64,000 bases of DNA from Gorsachius magnificus (lineage: Eukaryota > Chordata > Aves > Pelecaniformes > Ardeidae): NCBI GenBank assembly GCA_034008185.1, contig CM067085.1, positions 57,766,602-57,830,601 on the forward strand, read 5' to 3'. Below are positions 36,362-48,900 of the stretch, in pieces (position 1 is the first letter of the stretch; every line of letters begins with the position of its first letter). The notes beneath the pieces were generated by a model. It searched no databases and had not been told where the DNA came from. It worked only from the letters and a program-made list of their open reading frames with translations. A program made the position numbers and the translations under genes.

Positions 36362-37679
36362 AAAACACAAAGTACTGCCACAGTACTATAGGAAAGCCAC
36401 ACTAGAGTCTTGTTTCACAGTGAAACAATCTGAAGGGACTTCCATGCACATGCAACCAGTGATGCTCCACTCTCCACCAAGGAAGCTCAGGGGCTTCTTC
36501 TCTCACTTATTGACAGCAAGTTTCCTAAAGCATCTTGCATAATCTTTTTTTTTTCAAGCTGGGCTCATACCAACTTCTTACATTTCTGATCAAGGAAGGA
36601 TGATCTTGAAAATACTCTACATATCAGGGACCTCAATCTGTTTGTTCCTGGCTTTGCATTAGGGCCTCTGGGGAGCTGCATGCTTTTGCAAGCTCTAAGT
36701 CTTTAATTGAAAAGTAAAACAAAGCCCGACTGCAGGGGGAGCATGTGCAATGCCCCTGTCCCCACCGCCACAGCTCAGTGTGCGGCGTTGCGGACATGCC
36801 ATTTCCAGGCTTCCTGGGCAACTCCCAACAGCCTCAGATCACATGAAAATCAAAATGCCACAACAAAACAAGACAACCCAAAAATGCAGACCCAAAAACT
36901 TGCACAGGAAAGGCCCTACATTGGTTTCTGCCTCTTACAGCCCATGTGCGAGAACTGGTCCTGTCAGCACAGCATCGCAGCACAGCATTTGCAGACCGAG
37001 CTCCTGCCAGCACCTCTCAGGACTTGCTGGCCAATTTGGGACAATTTTGGGGGGGACAGAAAGGACCCAGCCCTTACCATCCCCGCTCCTGAACCCACTG
37101 TACCAAACCAGGGTGAGGAGCTGCCCCCTCGCCCCTTTTCCCAGGGCTGGTGCCCACCAATCTGTCCCCTCCGTCCCCTCGCACACCCCATCAAGAGCTG
37201 CAGCAAAACTAGGGCTCCCCAAACCTCTTGTGCCCTTCAAGGCACCCTGGCACCGGCATCTGGCTTACTGTGGGCAGAAAGCGCATCTCTTCCCTCCCCA
37301 GGAGAAGACACATCCACCTCCTTCTCCTAACGGCAGCTCCTTGATGCTGGGCAGCAGAGCATCCTCCGGGCAGCAGCTCCCCCAGTGCAGGGTCCAGTGA
37401 CGGCAAGCTGTCACACCCCCATTTTGGCGTGCAGCCCAGCTTTTGGGGAGCAGAGATGGCCCCTGCTGCCGTCTGGGCTGGGGAGAGGTGCTTGCAAGGA
37501 GTGCCTGCGACAAGCAAACTCCTCTAGCCGCCCAGAAGCGAGAGCAGCTTGAAAAGCTGCCTGGAAATGATTGTGGCACACAAAATGTTTCAATAAGGGC
37601 TGTGAAAGCCTGATGCCGTATCTCCTGCCCTCCACCGGGAATGCATGACAGATTTTAACATAAACCAGCATACAAAAAT

Positions 37680-37850
37680 AAGCAGACGACAACACTCGAG
37701 AGATCTCTAGTCTCCCTTAATTACAGTTATAAAGGTAAAATCAAGTAGACGTCGAGCTCATGCGTGATTTAAACATAACATCAAAAGTGGAGAACAAAGG
37801 AAAATGTTCTCTTAGTTTGCTGCATTTAGCCATTTATTGACAGCTTTAAT
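37680..37850. promoter_or_regulatory. candidate conserved block with retained CpGs
   Basis: AT-rich unique DNA in which several CpGs survive (near 37688, 37697, 37750, 37754 and 37762), together with TTAATTA around 37716 and a run of homeodomain-like TTTA/TTAA cores. CpG survival in AT-rich DNA outside an island can reflect constraint. That is inference only. Confidence 0.22.
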
Positions 37851-40800
37851 GCATTCCTGTATTCACTTTGCCTTTGTGCCAATGGTGACACGTTTCCACT
37901 CCTCCAGGATCACTTTTCCCTATGGAGATAACCACAAGGTTTTGCCCCTCTGTGCAGCCCCAAAGCCAGGGGCTGCACTTACACCAGTGCCCCATGCCGG
38001 GGTGCCCATCGTTTGGGCTCACATCAAGGCACCCCATGGGGATGCTTTCGTAAGGGCCTGAGGAGGCTCATCCCAGGGACCAGTGCTGCCCTGTCCCAGG
38101 GGATGGTTGGGGTGGGGGGGACGGGGGTATCCTGGACCCACAGCAGGGCTGGGGGCGGCTCTGTGCCGCAGACTGGGACGTGCTGGGTTGCGCTGTCCCG
38201 GTTGCTCTGGGGAAGGCGGTAGCCATGGGAACGCGGCAGGTTTAGATGCCAGCTAGGCTTTGCTTTATTACCGCCCCAGTCCTCCGCTGCCACTCAAGGA
38301 ACTGCTCTTCCCTGCTTCGAACGGCTCATCTCAGTCTCAGCGAAATGTCAGGCAGGAGGATGCTGTAGCCCTGCATGATGGGACAGTCACACAGACACAA
38401 CGGGATGGAAGGCAGACCCGGTGGGATGGATACGCAAAGCCCAAATCCTCTGTGCATCCATCGCACGCACTGCCTGTAGCTGCCTTCACCAACTCTTGGG
38501 ACTCTACAACCTCTGAGCCTTTGACTGGCAGAGAGGCAATGTCCTGAGGTCCCTTGGCTCTGGCCACGGGAGGGTTCCTGAGGCAACGGGAAAGACCAGC
38601 AGAGAGGAAAGCAGCCGGACACGAACAAACCAAGGCTGAAAATGTAGCACCCATCAGCACTTCCCAGAGGAACCTGAACCACCGGGATGTGCTGCTTGAT
38701 GCACATTCGGCACTTTAATGGGGTCCAACAGCAGAAGTGTTAGCATGAAGATAGAGTGAACGAAGGAAGAAGCCAGAGGAGGGGAAAGGGAAAGCACAGG
38801 GAAAGAAAAAAAGAGAAGTAGCTATGGAGATATTGTGCAGCAGGATGCCTGAGGGGACACAGGAGTTGATAACTAAGGTCTATATAGAAACCATGTAGAC
38901 ACTCTCAAGGGGGCTGGTTTAGGATTTCCTTCACTGAGAGATGTCCTGGAGCTTTATCACTCCTAAACTCAGCCAAGCACAGACGACCTCTTCAAAGGGA
39001 TCAGTTCTGAGCAGCACCCAGTGCTGTGTGGGCCTTGGCCCTGAAGGGACAGGGCTTTGGTCTTCCCAGGGACACAGAAAAGCTCTTTTACAGGATGAGT
39101 CCCTGACAAGTCAAACAATCATTTATGTCTTCTAATGAAAGGGCCTTTGGAGCCACAACCCCAGCCCTGCCAAGGGGTCGGAGTGGGACAGGATGGGGCA
39201 GGCAGCTCTCCCCAACCCTGGGGGTCACTGTCCTCATCTCTTCACCTCAGCATTGCTGAAAAATGAGATGTGAACTCAGATACAAGTTGTAGTAAACGTA
39301 TTCCTTATAAACCCCACAGCTGGAGAGATGACAGTGTCCTTCAAAACTTGCTCCCTACCACACTGCTGCCTCGAAAAACCGTGGGGGCTGATGGCTAATC
39401 ACACTTAAATCCCTCTGTTTGGGTTTTTTTTTTTTAAATCTTACTCAGTTCCCTCTTAGGCTGCTGGATGACAGCCACTGCCTTCCTGGAGCAGAGTCAG
39501 ACCTTCAAGGTTCCCAAAGAACAAAAAGGCCCCAAAATAAAGGGATCCAGGATGTGTTTGGTTGGGAGAAGGAGTGTTCTGAATGCATAAAAGTGCAAAA
39601 TATGCCTTTTTTAACCTCTTTTTTTAAATTGAGAGAGCAGGAATTGTCCACTCTGTTGGACTCGCAGATGATCTCTGTAGGTAGCTGAAGACCAGGAGGT
39701 CCACAACAGCAACTGCATCTTCTTCAAGAGGCATGACTGTGTGCAGTGGGGTGTGATTTGTGTTCAGGCTGTTTCAAACTCTCCATTTTTTTTTTGCCAC
39801 TGATACTGAAGGAGCTGGCAGGAAAGCAGGTTTGTTAAAATTCAGCTCAGACTATCCTCCCTGACAACTGAGGGAGAAAAGTTAGGCTGGAAAACCTCCA
39901 CGCCACTGAATCATTCGCCTCCCTGCATCACAGAAGGGGGTCTCCTGCAGGAGAGCCATCCTTCCTTTAAATGAGCAGAGAACAAGCAGAAAAAATCACA
40001 GACACCCTTTGTAATAAATATCATAACAACAGGAGAAAGGCATGAACTTCTTACTTTTCCCTTTATAGGTCCCGTTAAAGGCATGTAGCTGCATGGTTTT
40101 CCTCCCATTTTGGAAGGTGCTCAGTGCTAGGAGAGGCCAAATGCATGGGCTTGGCTCCAAACCCCACAGAATTAATTGCAACACTAATTTCCTTCAACAG
40201 ACCATGGATGAAGTGCACAGCAAGATCAATGGTGGAAAGAACACGATGCACACACAAAGAGGGATAAAACTGTATCCCTGCCCTTGGTTATGCAGGTCTT
40301 CTCCGCACAGGGGCCTCTGACTCCATATCCCACTGGCATGAGCTCCCCACCAGTGGGGACCACCCTTCCTTGGACGTCCTCCTGCTTGCCTCTCCTGGCA
40401 TTCTGCACTAGCCACCTTGCAGGGTCTGTCTGCCGTCACTAGGCTGCTCTTCTCACTTAGATTTCATTATTATTATTGCACTTTCACTCTAAGCCCTATT
40501 TTCAGTTTCTTGCAACTTCCCAAGGTAATTATTTTGGGGGTTGGAATTTTTCACATTTTCAGAGTTGAATATGTGAAGGTTTTTTTAATTTCAGCTGGTT
40601 TTGTTTGTGTGTGAATGTTTAAAGAAAAGCCATGGATTAGCAAACAAATATATATAAAGAAGGTTTTGGAGAGGTTTTTCTTGTTAAATTATATTTACTA
40701 GTTTTACTTTACAGCCTATCTGGTTTCACTACAAATTCAAAAGGATGCTGATGAAGCAGAAAGCCTTGAGAAAGGAGCAGTGGAAAGTATACAAGCTCTT

Positions 40801-40899
40801 GTTGTTTCTTCCTATAATGAAGGAAGGATGAAGCCCCAGGGAGTGCGGTCCACGGACTCATTTGTGACAATGTGCACTGGAGCTGCGTTGCAACCCGAA

Positions 40900-41260
40900 G
40901 CCATTAAGGGACAGGAATAGGATTAAGTACCTGGCCCTTGGCTCTGTCGCAATGTTAACGGCTTGGTGTAAATCAATTATCTCATGCTGGCCTAAAAATA
41001 AGCATTTGAAATTATTCGGAGCGCTGAACAAGGTTTTGCTTCCTCCTCACGCTTAGTCATAAAATTCTTTAATCAATACTAATGTTATAAACCCAGGCAC
41101 GTTTCTGCCTAGTGCAAAGAAGCAAAGCATGGACCTATTCTGCACAGGGAATGCAGCCCTTGGTGGGTACCTGCTGTGGGATGGAGGACATGCAGTGCTG
41201 TACATTGAGCTAGTTGCCATGGCAAGAGCTCCTTTTTTTTTCTTCAATTGCAGAGTAAGT
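40900..41260. promoter_or_regulatory. candidate regulatory block with MEF2 site and X-box
   Basis: Unique sequence holding a perfect MEF2 consensus CTAAAAATAA at 40992-41001, homeodomain cores (caattat near 40975, ttaatcaa near 41070), several isolated CpGs and the second X-box-like palindrome at its right end. A chance frame of 64 codons on the minus strand has no support. Conservation was not tested. Confidence 0.3.
41213..41226 (+). promoter_or_regulatory. RFX X-box-like palindrome, copy 2
   Basis: GTTGCCATGGCAAG, identical over 14 bases to the copy at 9263-9276 about 32 kb away. The 12-base core is a perfect palindrome. The flanks of the two copies do not match, so this is not a duplicated segment. 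Confidence 0.5.
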
Positions 41261-41479
41261 TGTTTCTAAACCCCACATTAATTGTTGCCACGCAGTGCAA
41301 GGCACTGAGCCATCCTCTCAACATGGAGCTGCTCTGGCTGCTGGCCCCTGAACTCACAAAAGAGAAGAGAGAAGCCAGCGCGTTTGCTTCCAGACTAGAC
41401 CAAGTTGTGTAGTGTTTGTTTAGATCTCCAGCAAAATTTGGGGCTCCTTTCTACAAAGCCCAACGTGGCAGCTGTATCT

Positions 41480-41900
41480 TGCCGTGTCGGTGTTAGGTCA
41501 GGTTTTTAATGCATGCACGATATGTGTGGTAACCAGCTTATATATATATATATTCATTCTTAATTTTCATTGTTTCCCGACTATAAATAAAAAATTGTTA
41601 CCTGCTTTACAATACTGATACACTAGTAATAGTTGAATACCACTATAAATCATTATTAATTATTCATTGAGTGGTTGTGCGCTTAAAAAAAATAATGGCC
41701 CAGGACTGTCTGAGTGGCGGTATTGGATTTACAGTGCGTTATCTGCCAATTAATTGGAAGATGCTTTCAGTGCAGAAAAGCAAAGACTGTATCACATTAA
41801 TTTTTGATGGGAAAAAATTCCACAGATCAATTTAACATTAATATTAAACTTGCTGTGAATAAACATTTCATTAAAATGAAACTTGATTTTTCATGTTAGC
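41480..41900. promoter_or_regulatory. candidate conserved AT-rich block
   Basis: AT-rich sequence with (TA)7 at 41539-41553, many ATTA cores and the perfect palindrome CCAATTAATTGG at 41746-41757, which is a paired homeodomain site and two overlapping inverted CCAAT boxes. A CpG-bearing core (gagtggcggtattgg) sits inside. No coding signal. Texture suggests a developmental enhancer; this is unverified. Confidence 0.28.
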
Positions 41901-42447
41901 ACATCTATTTACTTTTCTGCCAGTCTGTTATAATAAAAACATGGAAATCCATTCATCAGTGAACAGTGCTTTACTAAGGACTTGCTATGGAGCTGTCATC
42001 CCTCATGCTGGTCCAGCTCCTGTAAATCCCTACATCAGTGGGGTTGCAGGAACACAGTGTATTCTGCAGGAATCCATGATGGACACATAATACAAATATG
42101 AAACAAATGTGTTTTCGGTCACGTTCGGGCTTCATGTGTGCTTGGCAAACCCCAGCATCCGACAGGCTTGTCGCAACTGAAAACATTGCCATAATTTTTC
42201 AGTGCTGGATGCAGTGAGCACATCTGGGGATGTGCAGGGGGACTGCATGCCACCACCAGGCGCTCAGCAGGGCTGAGGCTACACCAAAGGCTTGCTGCCC
42301 ATCTACTCATCACCAAAAACCACTGCTGTCCTTCAGCTTCAGAGAAGTGAGATTGTATGTGACACCACCAGCACCTACGTGCAGTTCCAGAAGTGTCACG
42401 CTGCTTCCCATTGCGCTTCCCTTGCTACTGCCATGATCCAGCCTGGC

Positions 42448-42917
42448 CACAGAATCATAGAAACATAGGACCACAGAATCATTTAGGTTGGGAAAAAACC
42501 TTTAAGACCATAAAGTCCAACCATTAACCTGACACTGCCATTCCACCACTAAACCTAAGCGCCACATCTACCCGTCTTTTAAATACCTCCAGGGATGGGG
42601 ACTTGACCACTTCCCTGGGCAGCCCATTCCAATGCTTGACAATCCTTTTGGTGAAGAAATTTTTCCTGATGTCCAACCTAAACCTCCCCTGGAGCAACTT
42701 GAGGCCATTTCCTCTTGTCCTATCGCTTGGTACCTGGGAGAAGAGTCTGACACCCCCCTCGCTACAAGCTCCCTTCAAGTAGTTGTAGAGGGCAATAAGG
42801 TGTCCCCTCAGCCTCCTTTTTTTCCAGGCTAAACAGTCACAGTTCCCTCAGCTGATCCTCATAAGACGTGTGCTCCAGACCCCTCACCAGCTTTGTTGCT
42901 CTCCTCTGGACATGCTC
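42448..42917 (-). mobile_element. CR1 LINE 3' end, second subfamily
   Basis: About 470 bases of CR1 in reverse orientation. The left end has the 'cacagaatcatttaggttgg' and 'aagtccaaccattaacc' blocks typical of the CR1 3' UTR. The body encodes the C-terminus of ORF2 on the minus strand, and the match stops at 'ctctggacatgctc' near 42917. Its terminal part differs from the forward element at 30590-33870 and resembles the fragment at 531-640, so it belongs to another, probably older, subfamily. Confidence 0.93.
42524..42778 (-). pseudogene. CR1 ORF2 C-terminal remnant
   Basis: The minus-strand frame reads blocks [15 protein letters not shown] and KHWNGLPRE, the same C-terminal blocks seen in the forward element at about 33590-33720. 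It covers only the extreme end of ORF2, without any reverse transcriptase catalytic motif. The frame is lost to the right near a poly-T run at about 42820. A dead fragment produced by 5' truncation. Confidence 0.88.
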
Positions 42918-45900
42918 AGTCCTGGGTTTTGACTTCCTGAAGACTCAAGCTGGTACAAGACTTGGTTGCTCCATCACCCTTCACATCCCAGAGCATGCAG
43001 AGATGGGCAGAAGAAAGGATGGAGGTCCCAACCTGGGGTGGTGAGGCTGCTGGCCACGTGTGGCTCAGCCCTGGGCTCCCTGTCACTCTCCAAAAATTCT
43101 TCGGGTTTCCAAAGGGAGCATCCACGTGGCATTAACTTCTGCTGGGCAGGGCCCACAGGCATCAAGTGCTTGTTTCTGGGCTTCAGCTCATACAATTTTT
43201 TATGGGAAACACTAATGGCAGAAAGGAAACCAACAAAAGACGGCACATTTAGAAACGCAGTCTCAGCATCAGCCGGTTTCAACTCAGAAATGCAAAAAAC
43301 ATCAAAAGTACAACTTATTCATATGAGTGCAGCTTTGAGCTGGAGAAAAATGAGGACACTGAAAGTGTGCATGTGTGTAGCCAGTTTTCAGATATGTATG
43401 CACCAGCTCCCCTATATCTGCATGCATGCAGAGTGCCGTCCAACCCCACTTGTGCTCCCCCAGGCTGTGTTGCAGGCTTGCCGGGGCTGCAAGTTTTGCC
43501 CCCCCAGTGCTCACAGAGGTGCTTTTAGGCATAAGCCACATGCAGGAAATACTCCTGTGGAAATCCACTGCACTATTAATAAAATTAGAAATATATTCAC
43601 AGGTTTACAACATCAAAGCTTCAGCCTTGTGTTTTCACCTCTAGTTTCTGTATAAATATAGAAGCTGTTTTCCTCCAAATTTTTTCAGCTTAATTTAACT
43701 TTTATTGAACTGAGTAAGGAACTAGCCTCATTCCCTCTAATAGGGAATGTAGATCATGAAATGAGTTCCAAGGGGCTTTCCAGATGGAGAGAGGAAAAAA
43801 AATATATATATTACAAAAAATTCAAGTTATGTGATTTCCACAGGTTTAAAAATAAAGCCTGGCAAATATATTTAGTGTAAAAAAAAGGGGGGAAACAAAA
43901 TCAGAATACGTCATTAAAATTATCTCTAAAACAAGGGACTAAAGGGTGAGTTTTTGTATGTAAGCCATAACTGCATCCAGGCACGGGGGAGCACTGCTTG
44001 GTTTTCACACTCCAGGGGAAGGCAGGGAAAACCAAGCTGCAGGCAGAGGAGGGGCTGACAGACCTTTTGCAGGTGCAGATCAGGACCCTTCCCTTTGGGG
44101 GTCCCCTAGTATCACATGAACCTGCCAGGGGTCAATTGTTCTCCCTTGAGCTACCCAGAAATACACTGCATTTTCCCAGTTCATGTTTTGAAATTATCCT
44201 GTGTAAGGACTTCCCTGCCTTGCCAGTGGTATTTTCATTATTTCCAGCTCATCTTCCACTGGAAATCTTGAAATCTTGCTATTACAGTCAATTTAGTGGG
44301 TGTAGAAAGAGCCTGCAAGGCGCTCTGAAAGCTGTGTAATTCCAGAGTAACATATTCCTTATGCCTAATAAAAAACCAGATAACTATGTCTTATGCAGTT
44401 TTCTGCATTTTAGCTGATTTTAGACTACTTAACTGAATTTTCTTGGGTTTTTGCTTCTTTGCTTCAGAAGCACGGCGGCGTGGGGGCCCAGGGAGGCTGG
44501 GGGCCATGCCTCCATGGGTGGCTCACATCTGCTTGCATGGGAGTACTATTATTTGATGTCTTAACCTGCTTTGAAAAACTTCCACGCATCAAAAGTTCAG
44601 CCAAACCATCTGAAATGTCCCGTGATCTCTCTGTCCTTCCATCCCCCTTTGCTAACACCTTGCTCACAGCAGAGACTGCAGAAACACCCAGAACAGTCTC
44701 AGGGGATCAGTGACACCATGGCCTTTGCTCTCTTGCCTCATTCACTTATTTCTATACCTATGCATAGCTGTATAACAGTATTTTTAGCTCTACAGACTTC
44801 TGCAGCAGTTTCTCTATTTCTGTCCATAACATCATGATTTGACCGAGGTCCCCACTTTCTATTTAATAACGTCAATTTTTTTTTCCAAACCCTGCCATTA
44901 TGGCTGCTCTTTCAAAGGGAGGATTTTGTTCACCATCTCATCTTGCACATTGTGAATAAATGCATACTTGCTTATTTGGAATGCTTGACGTTATCTTTAT
45001 GTTAATTTTGCACATTTATTCGAAGCACCTTGCTGCAGCACGATGTGGAAGATGCATGGTGGTTTCCCAGTTTTGAGCCATGCCCCAGCTGCGAGCATTC
45101 CGGCCAGGATGCAGAGGGAGGGATGTTGAGGATCCAACTCCCCTGCTTAGTGCCTGGCCTCAGGGCTGCTGGCAGTACGGGGCTATCTGGGGAGCACCGG
45201 TAACCCCCAGTTCTGACCATCAGCCCATGGCCTGCCAATCCCCTTGCTTTTAAGTTTCTTTTTGTTTGGTACTGGGGAGGTGGGGTGTGCATGTTACACA
45301 TTAGTCTAATCCTCCCTGCCTGCTAAAGCCAGTATTTTAGGCTATTCCTGGCTTCACGTATAATAGTATTCCTCATCCATGTTGTGCCAACTCCTCCCAC
45401 CTCGTGGACCATCTCCTTTATGGGCTTCAGCCCAGCACTTTGGTGTCTCACTCATCATCATGATTTAGACACATTTCAGCTGCTTGATGATCCATCTCTG
45501 CACTCCTGACACCCTGCTGCTTATCCATCCTGCCTTGGCAAAGCAGGGCAAGCAGGAGCTTCGCTATCTTATTATTTAGTTTTTTCTATGCTAACAGTAT
45601 TTCCCCTTCAATCCCCTCCTCCCCCCTGCCTTCCCATTTATCATTTCTGGTCAGCCTTCACCTGCAGCAACTTTCTGATTATCTATCAGCGTCTCCTGCA
45701 CCCTCCTGCGCTACTCTTTATTGCTTCATTATTTTGGAGATGTTTAATGGTGGTAGCTCTTGTCTCTAATTTTCTTATTATTATGCAGAACACCATACAC
45801 AGTTCATCCAAGAAATGCCAAGGGAACAGAGTGGACACTAATTGCATCTTTTTTGCTTGTGCTCCTGATTGCACTGGTTTTCAGCAAATCACTCGCAGCA

Positions 45901-48900
45901 TCTACCCCCCAAAAGTCACAAAACGCGAATGTTCAGCTGTGGAAGAAGAGAGCTGAGGCTGGGACTGAGCACTGGCACTTATACCTGTCTGCATCCAAGG
46001 TCACCCCGTGGGTGCCCATTCCTGGTGTCCTCATCCCCGCATGCCCCAGCCTTCCCATGCCCCCCAGCCTCCTTCAGGTTCCTGCCTGGCCGTGAGGCAG
46101 TGATGGCGATTGCAGGGACAGGTGAGTAGCAGAAAAACGACAAAAAAATAAAATTCAAGTGGCAGGATTGACTAGTGTTACATGAGTGTACGTTGTCTCT
46201 GCTTGCAGGGTGAGCTGACTTCCAGCACATGGCAGCAGATGATCACCTCCTCTTCATCTCCAAAAGCGGTTCCTACACCGCATTTCCATGCCACCACCAC
46301 TGAAACATCTCCTCTTGCTCAAAGAGGAGCTCAGTGGCTCTGGGCAGGGCCCTCAGGTGAGGTTACCAAGCTGCTTGAAAATCTTTTGGGAGAACACTTT
46401 TAGAAGGTAAAGTTTCCTTCATACAGCATCCTGCATTGAACTGTATCAACATCTCAATCCACAGCACAATGCCTGGAGTCCTAAATGCCACCAGATTTCT
46501 CTTGCATTTGCCTCCATTACTGGAATCACTGTAGCTGCACCCATTTGGGTCCTGCTGGTGGGACAGTTCTGCCTGGGGCCGGCCCGGCTCCCCTGCCTGC
46601 ATGCCAACGCAGGGAGGACATACAGATCTCCTACGTCTGCCTCTTCCTGCCCGCTCTGCCATCACCAAGCCTGGCTGCTATGCCCTCCTGCCCATGTATT
46701 TTTGGAGATGCTTCTTGGTGCCTTCAGCCCCTCCATTCACGAACAGCCAAACCCTGCAAACAGGGAGTTCCACCCAGCCTTACCCACCCTACAGCATCAA
46801 GAGCAGGGCAGGGAGATGGGGGAGGAGACAACACGATGTAAAAAAAGCATCCATGGAGAAAGAAAGCACATTTGCTTATCTGAAAGATAAGTAGGCTTTT
46901 TGCCATTGAAATTTCTTATCAGAACATGTCTTGTTTTGCAGTAGCACACAACTGCCTCTCATGCCAAGGATAAATACGGTGTTAAATGGGATGCTATGAC
47001 CTACATTTTATGTATATTATGTCTCTTATGCTGATAATGAGCAGAGAAACCTTGATATATTATCACTTACTAGGCAATATTTTTCACTGCTTCCCTCCTT
47101 AGGACGTTACGCTATAGCATTTCTGGAACAAGACGCATTTTCTGTAATTTATGTGAAATATTGAACCTTCTGCAAACATTACCATTTTAAAAACTACCAA
47201 GAAACACTCTTTGATAAGAATCTTTCCCTTTTTTAGTTTGAAGGTGCCCATGAATTTGCAGATGAAAATACAGATTGCAAAAATAACAACGGCAGCCACA
47301 TTGTCCTCCTTCACGTTATTTCTGTTCCAACCCCAGGAGCCCCAGGACCAAATGGTGCTGGGCCCTGTATAAGCCCTGAGCTGCAGCACAGCCAGCCATG
47401 GAAAGCTGGAGGAATCCCAGACGTCTTCTCCGAAACCCTTGTGCTTTCTCCTGGACTGCCTATTTTTTTTCACCCAACAGCCAGCTCTCACATCCCCCAC
47501 CATGGGGAGGACCGAGCTGGGGGGACTGAGCAGCAAAAAAACCATTTGAAAGTTGGGATTGAGTGTGGTGCGCCCAATCTCCACAGCAATGGTACCGCCT
47601 GCCGCCACTTGCCAGGACAAGGCTCACAGCATGGCCATGCCACCAGGCAAATGCACATGTTACCTGTGCACTCCAGACGGGGACTCGAGCTGGGTGAAGC
47701 AGAAGCTGCAGGAGAGAAATGGGAGCAGATGCATGAGCATTGCTGCTGTTGTCCTAATGCAGAGGCAGCGAGGACTGATGTTGTCCCCGGGACGTGCCAG
47801 CCTCCGGGCAGGGCTCCCCAGCTGCCTCTCCAGCAATGGCCAGAGCACCAGGTTTCTACCACAATGCTCCCCAGTCCTCACACAGCCCAACACAGCGCAC
47901 ATCACAGCCGCTCCCCAGCCTTACCCCTGAACTCCTTTAGTTGGGACTTAGCCAAGGTTATTGATATATTTTTATTTATATTGTGCTTCTGGTCTCTTTC
48001 CAGCATGTGAATAACTGTCCTCTGTGCACAGATGAGTATGTTTGACACTGGGATCTGAGCAGTGCCCCGGCTGTCTGTGCCCATCCACTTTCTGCAGGAT
48101 GGCAGCAGGATGAAACACAAATGATGACAACTCTCAAAGGGTACAGGAGATGCACCTGAAGACCAGCCTGGTGTCTCCAGGCAGGCAGAACCCAGGAGTG
48201 AGAATGGACCCTTGGTGGGTCCACCATAGTGGGTACCCACTGTCCTATGTGCCCCCACACGTGATCTTGGTCAATCCAGCTGGTTATGCATATCTCAATG
48301 CTTGTGAGTGCAAAGAATGGGTGATCAAGAATGAGGGAGATCAGCTTTCCCTGCTCCGAGGTCTCATGCTGTGTGGTGTTAGTCTAGGTGCAAGTTTAAT
48401 CAGGTTCTTGCTGAGCTGCAGTTCATTATCTGCAGGCGCCTGCACTACAACTCTTCCCGAAACTAGAAAGAAGGTTCTGTTTGCTCAGTTTCTCTGATTC
48501 CTAGGTTAAACCATCATCGTTGCAGAGGTCAATACCTTCTACAGCATCAAATGCATCATGTTTTTTTTCCTGGAAACATCAAAGATGGATGCACTGGCAA
48601 ATGCAGTTAATACATTCAGGCATTGAAAAAAGCTCCCAGCAACTTGCAGCCCATGGAGGAATCATGTACCCTTCAAGCTGTTGGAGCTTTACAAAAGAAG
48701 CCATGGTGTGTCCTCAAAAGCAGCAATCACTAATGATCCTTCATATGCATGACTGTATGTACGTGGGAATTCCTGATTTCATGCAATAGCCCATGATGGT
48801 CAAAGACCTGGTTTGGGAAGTGAGGCTGGCTGGTGCCTGAGCACCCATGCTGCGTGTGGGAAAGGAGAGGAGGGGTGAGTCCTTCTGCAAGAGGCAGCCT

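Larger units (their letters stand above)
33871..42447. other. unique non-coding region
   Basis: No exon or RNA gene recognised. The stretch holds a POU/homeodomain motif cluster at 36341-36361, GC-rich patches at 37000-37500 and 38000-38250, conserved-looking AT-rich blocks at 37680-37850, 40900-41260 and 41480-41900, and a (TA)7 run at 41539-41553. A near X-box lies at 38219-38232. The overlapping 207- and 216-codon frames around 36707-37400 run in a GC-rich, stop-poor patch, have no recognisable domain and overlap each other, so I do not call them. Confidence 0.5.

Noticed and set aside
36707..37400. 207- and 216-codon overlapping plus-strand frames
   Set aside because: Two frames of the same strand are open over the same C-rich sequence, the composition is proline- and serine-biased, and no motif is recognisable.
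47099..47620. 173-codon minus-strand frame as a full gene
   Set aside because: Only the hydrophobic middle is of any interest. The rest is unlike any protein I know and overlaps open plus-strand frames.
48228..48241. 14-bp palindrome AGTGGGTACCCACT
   Set aside because: Several 14-bp palindromes are expected by chance in 64 kb, and no other feature supports it.
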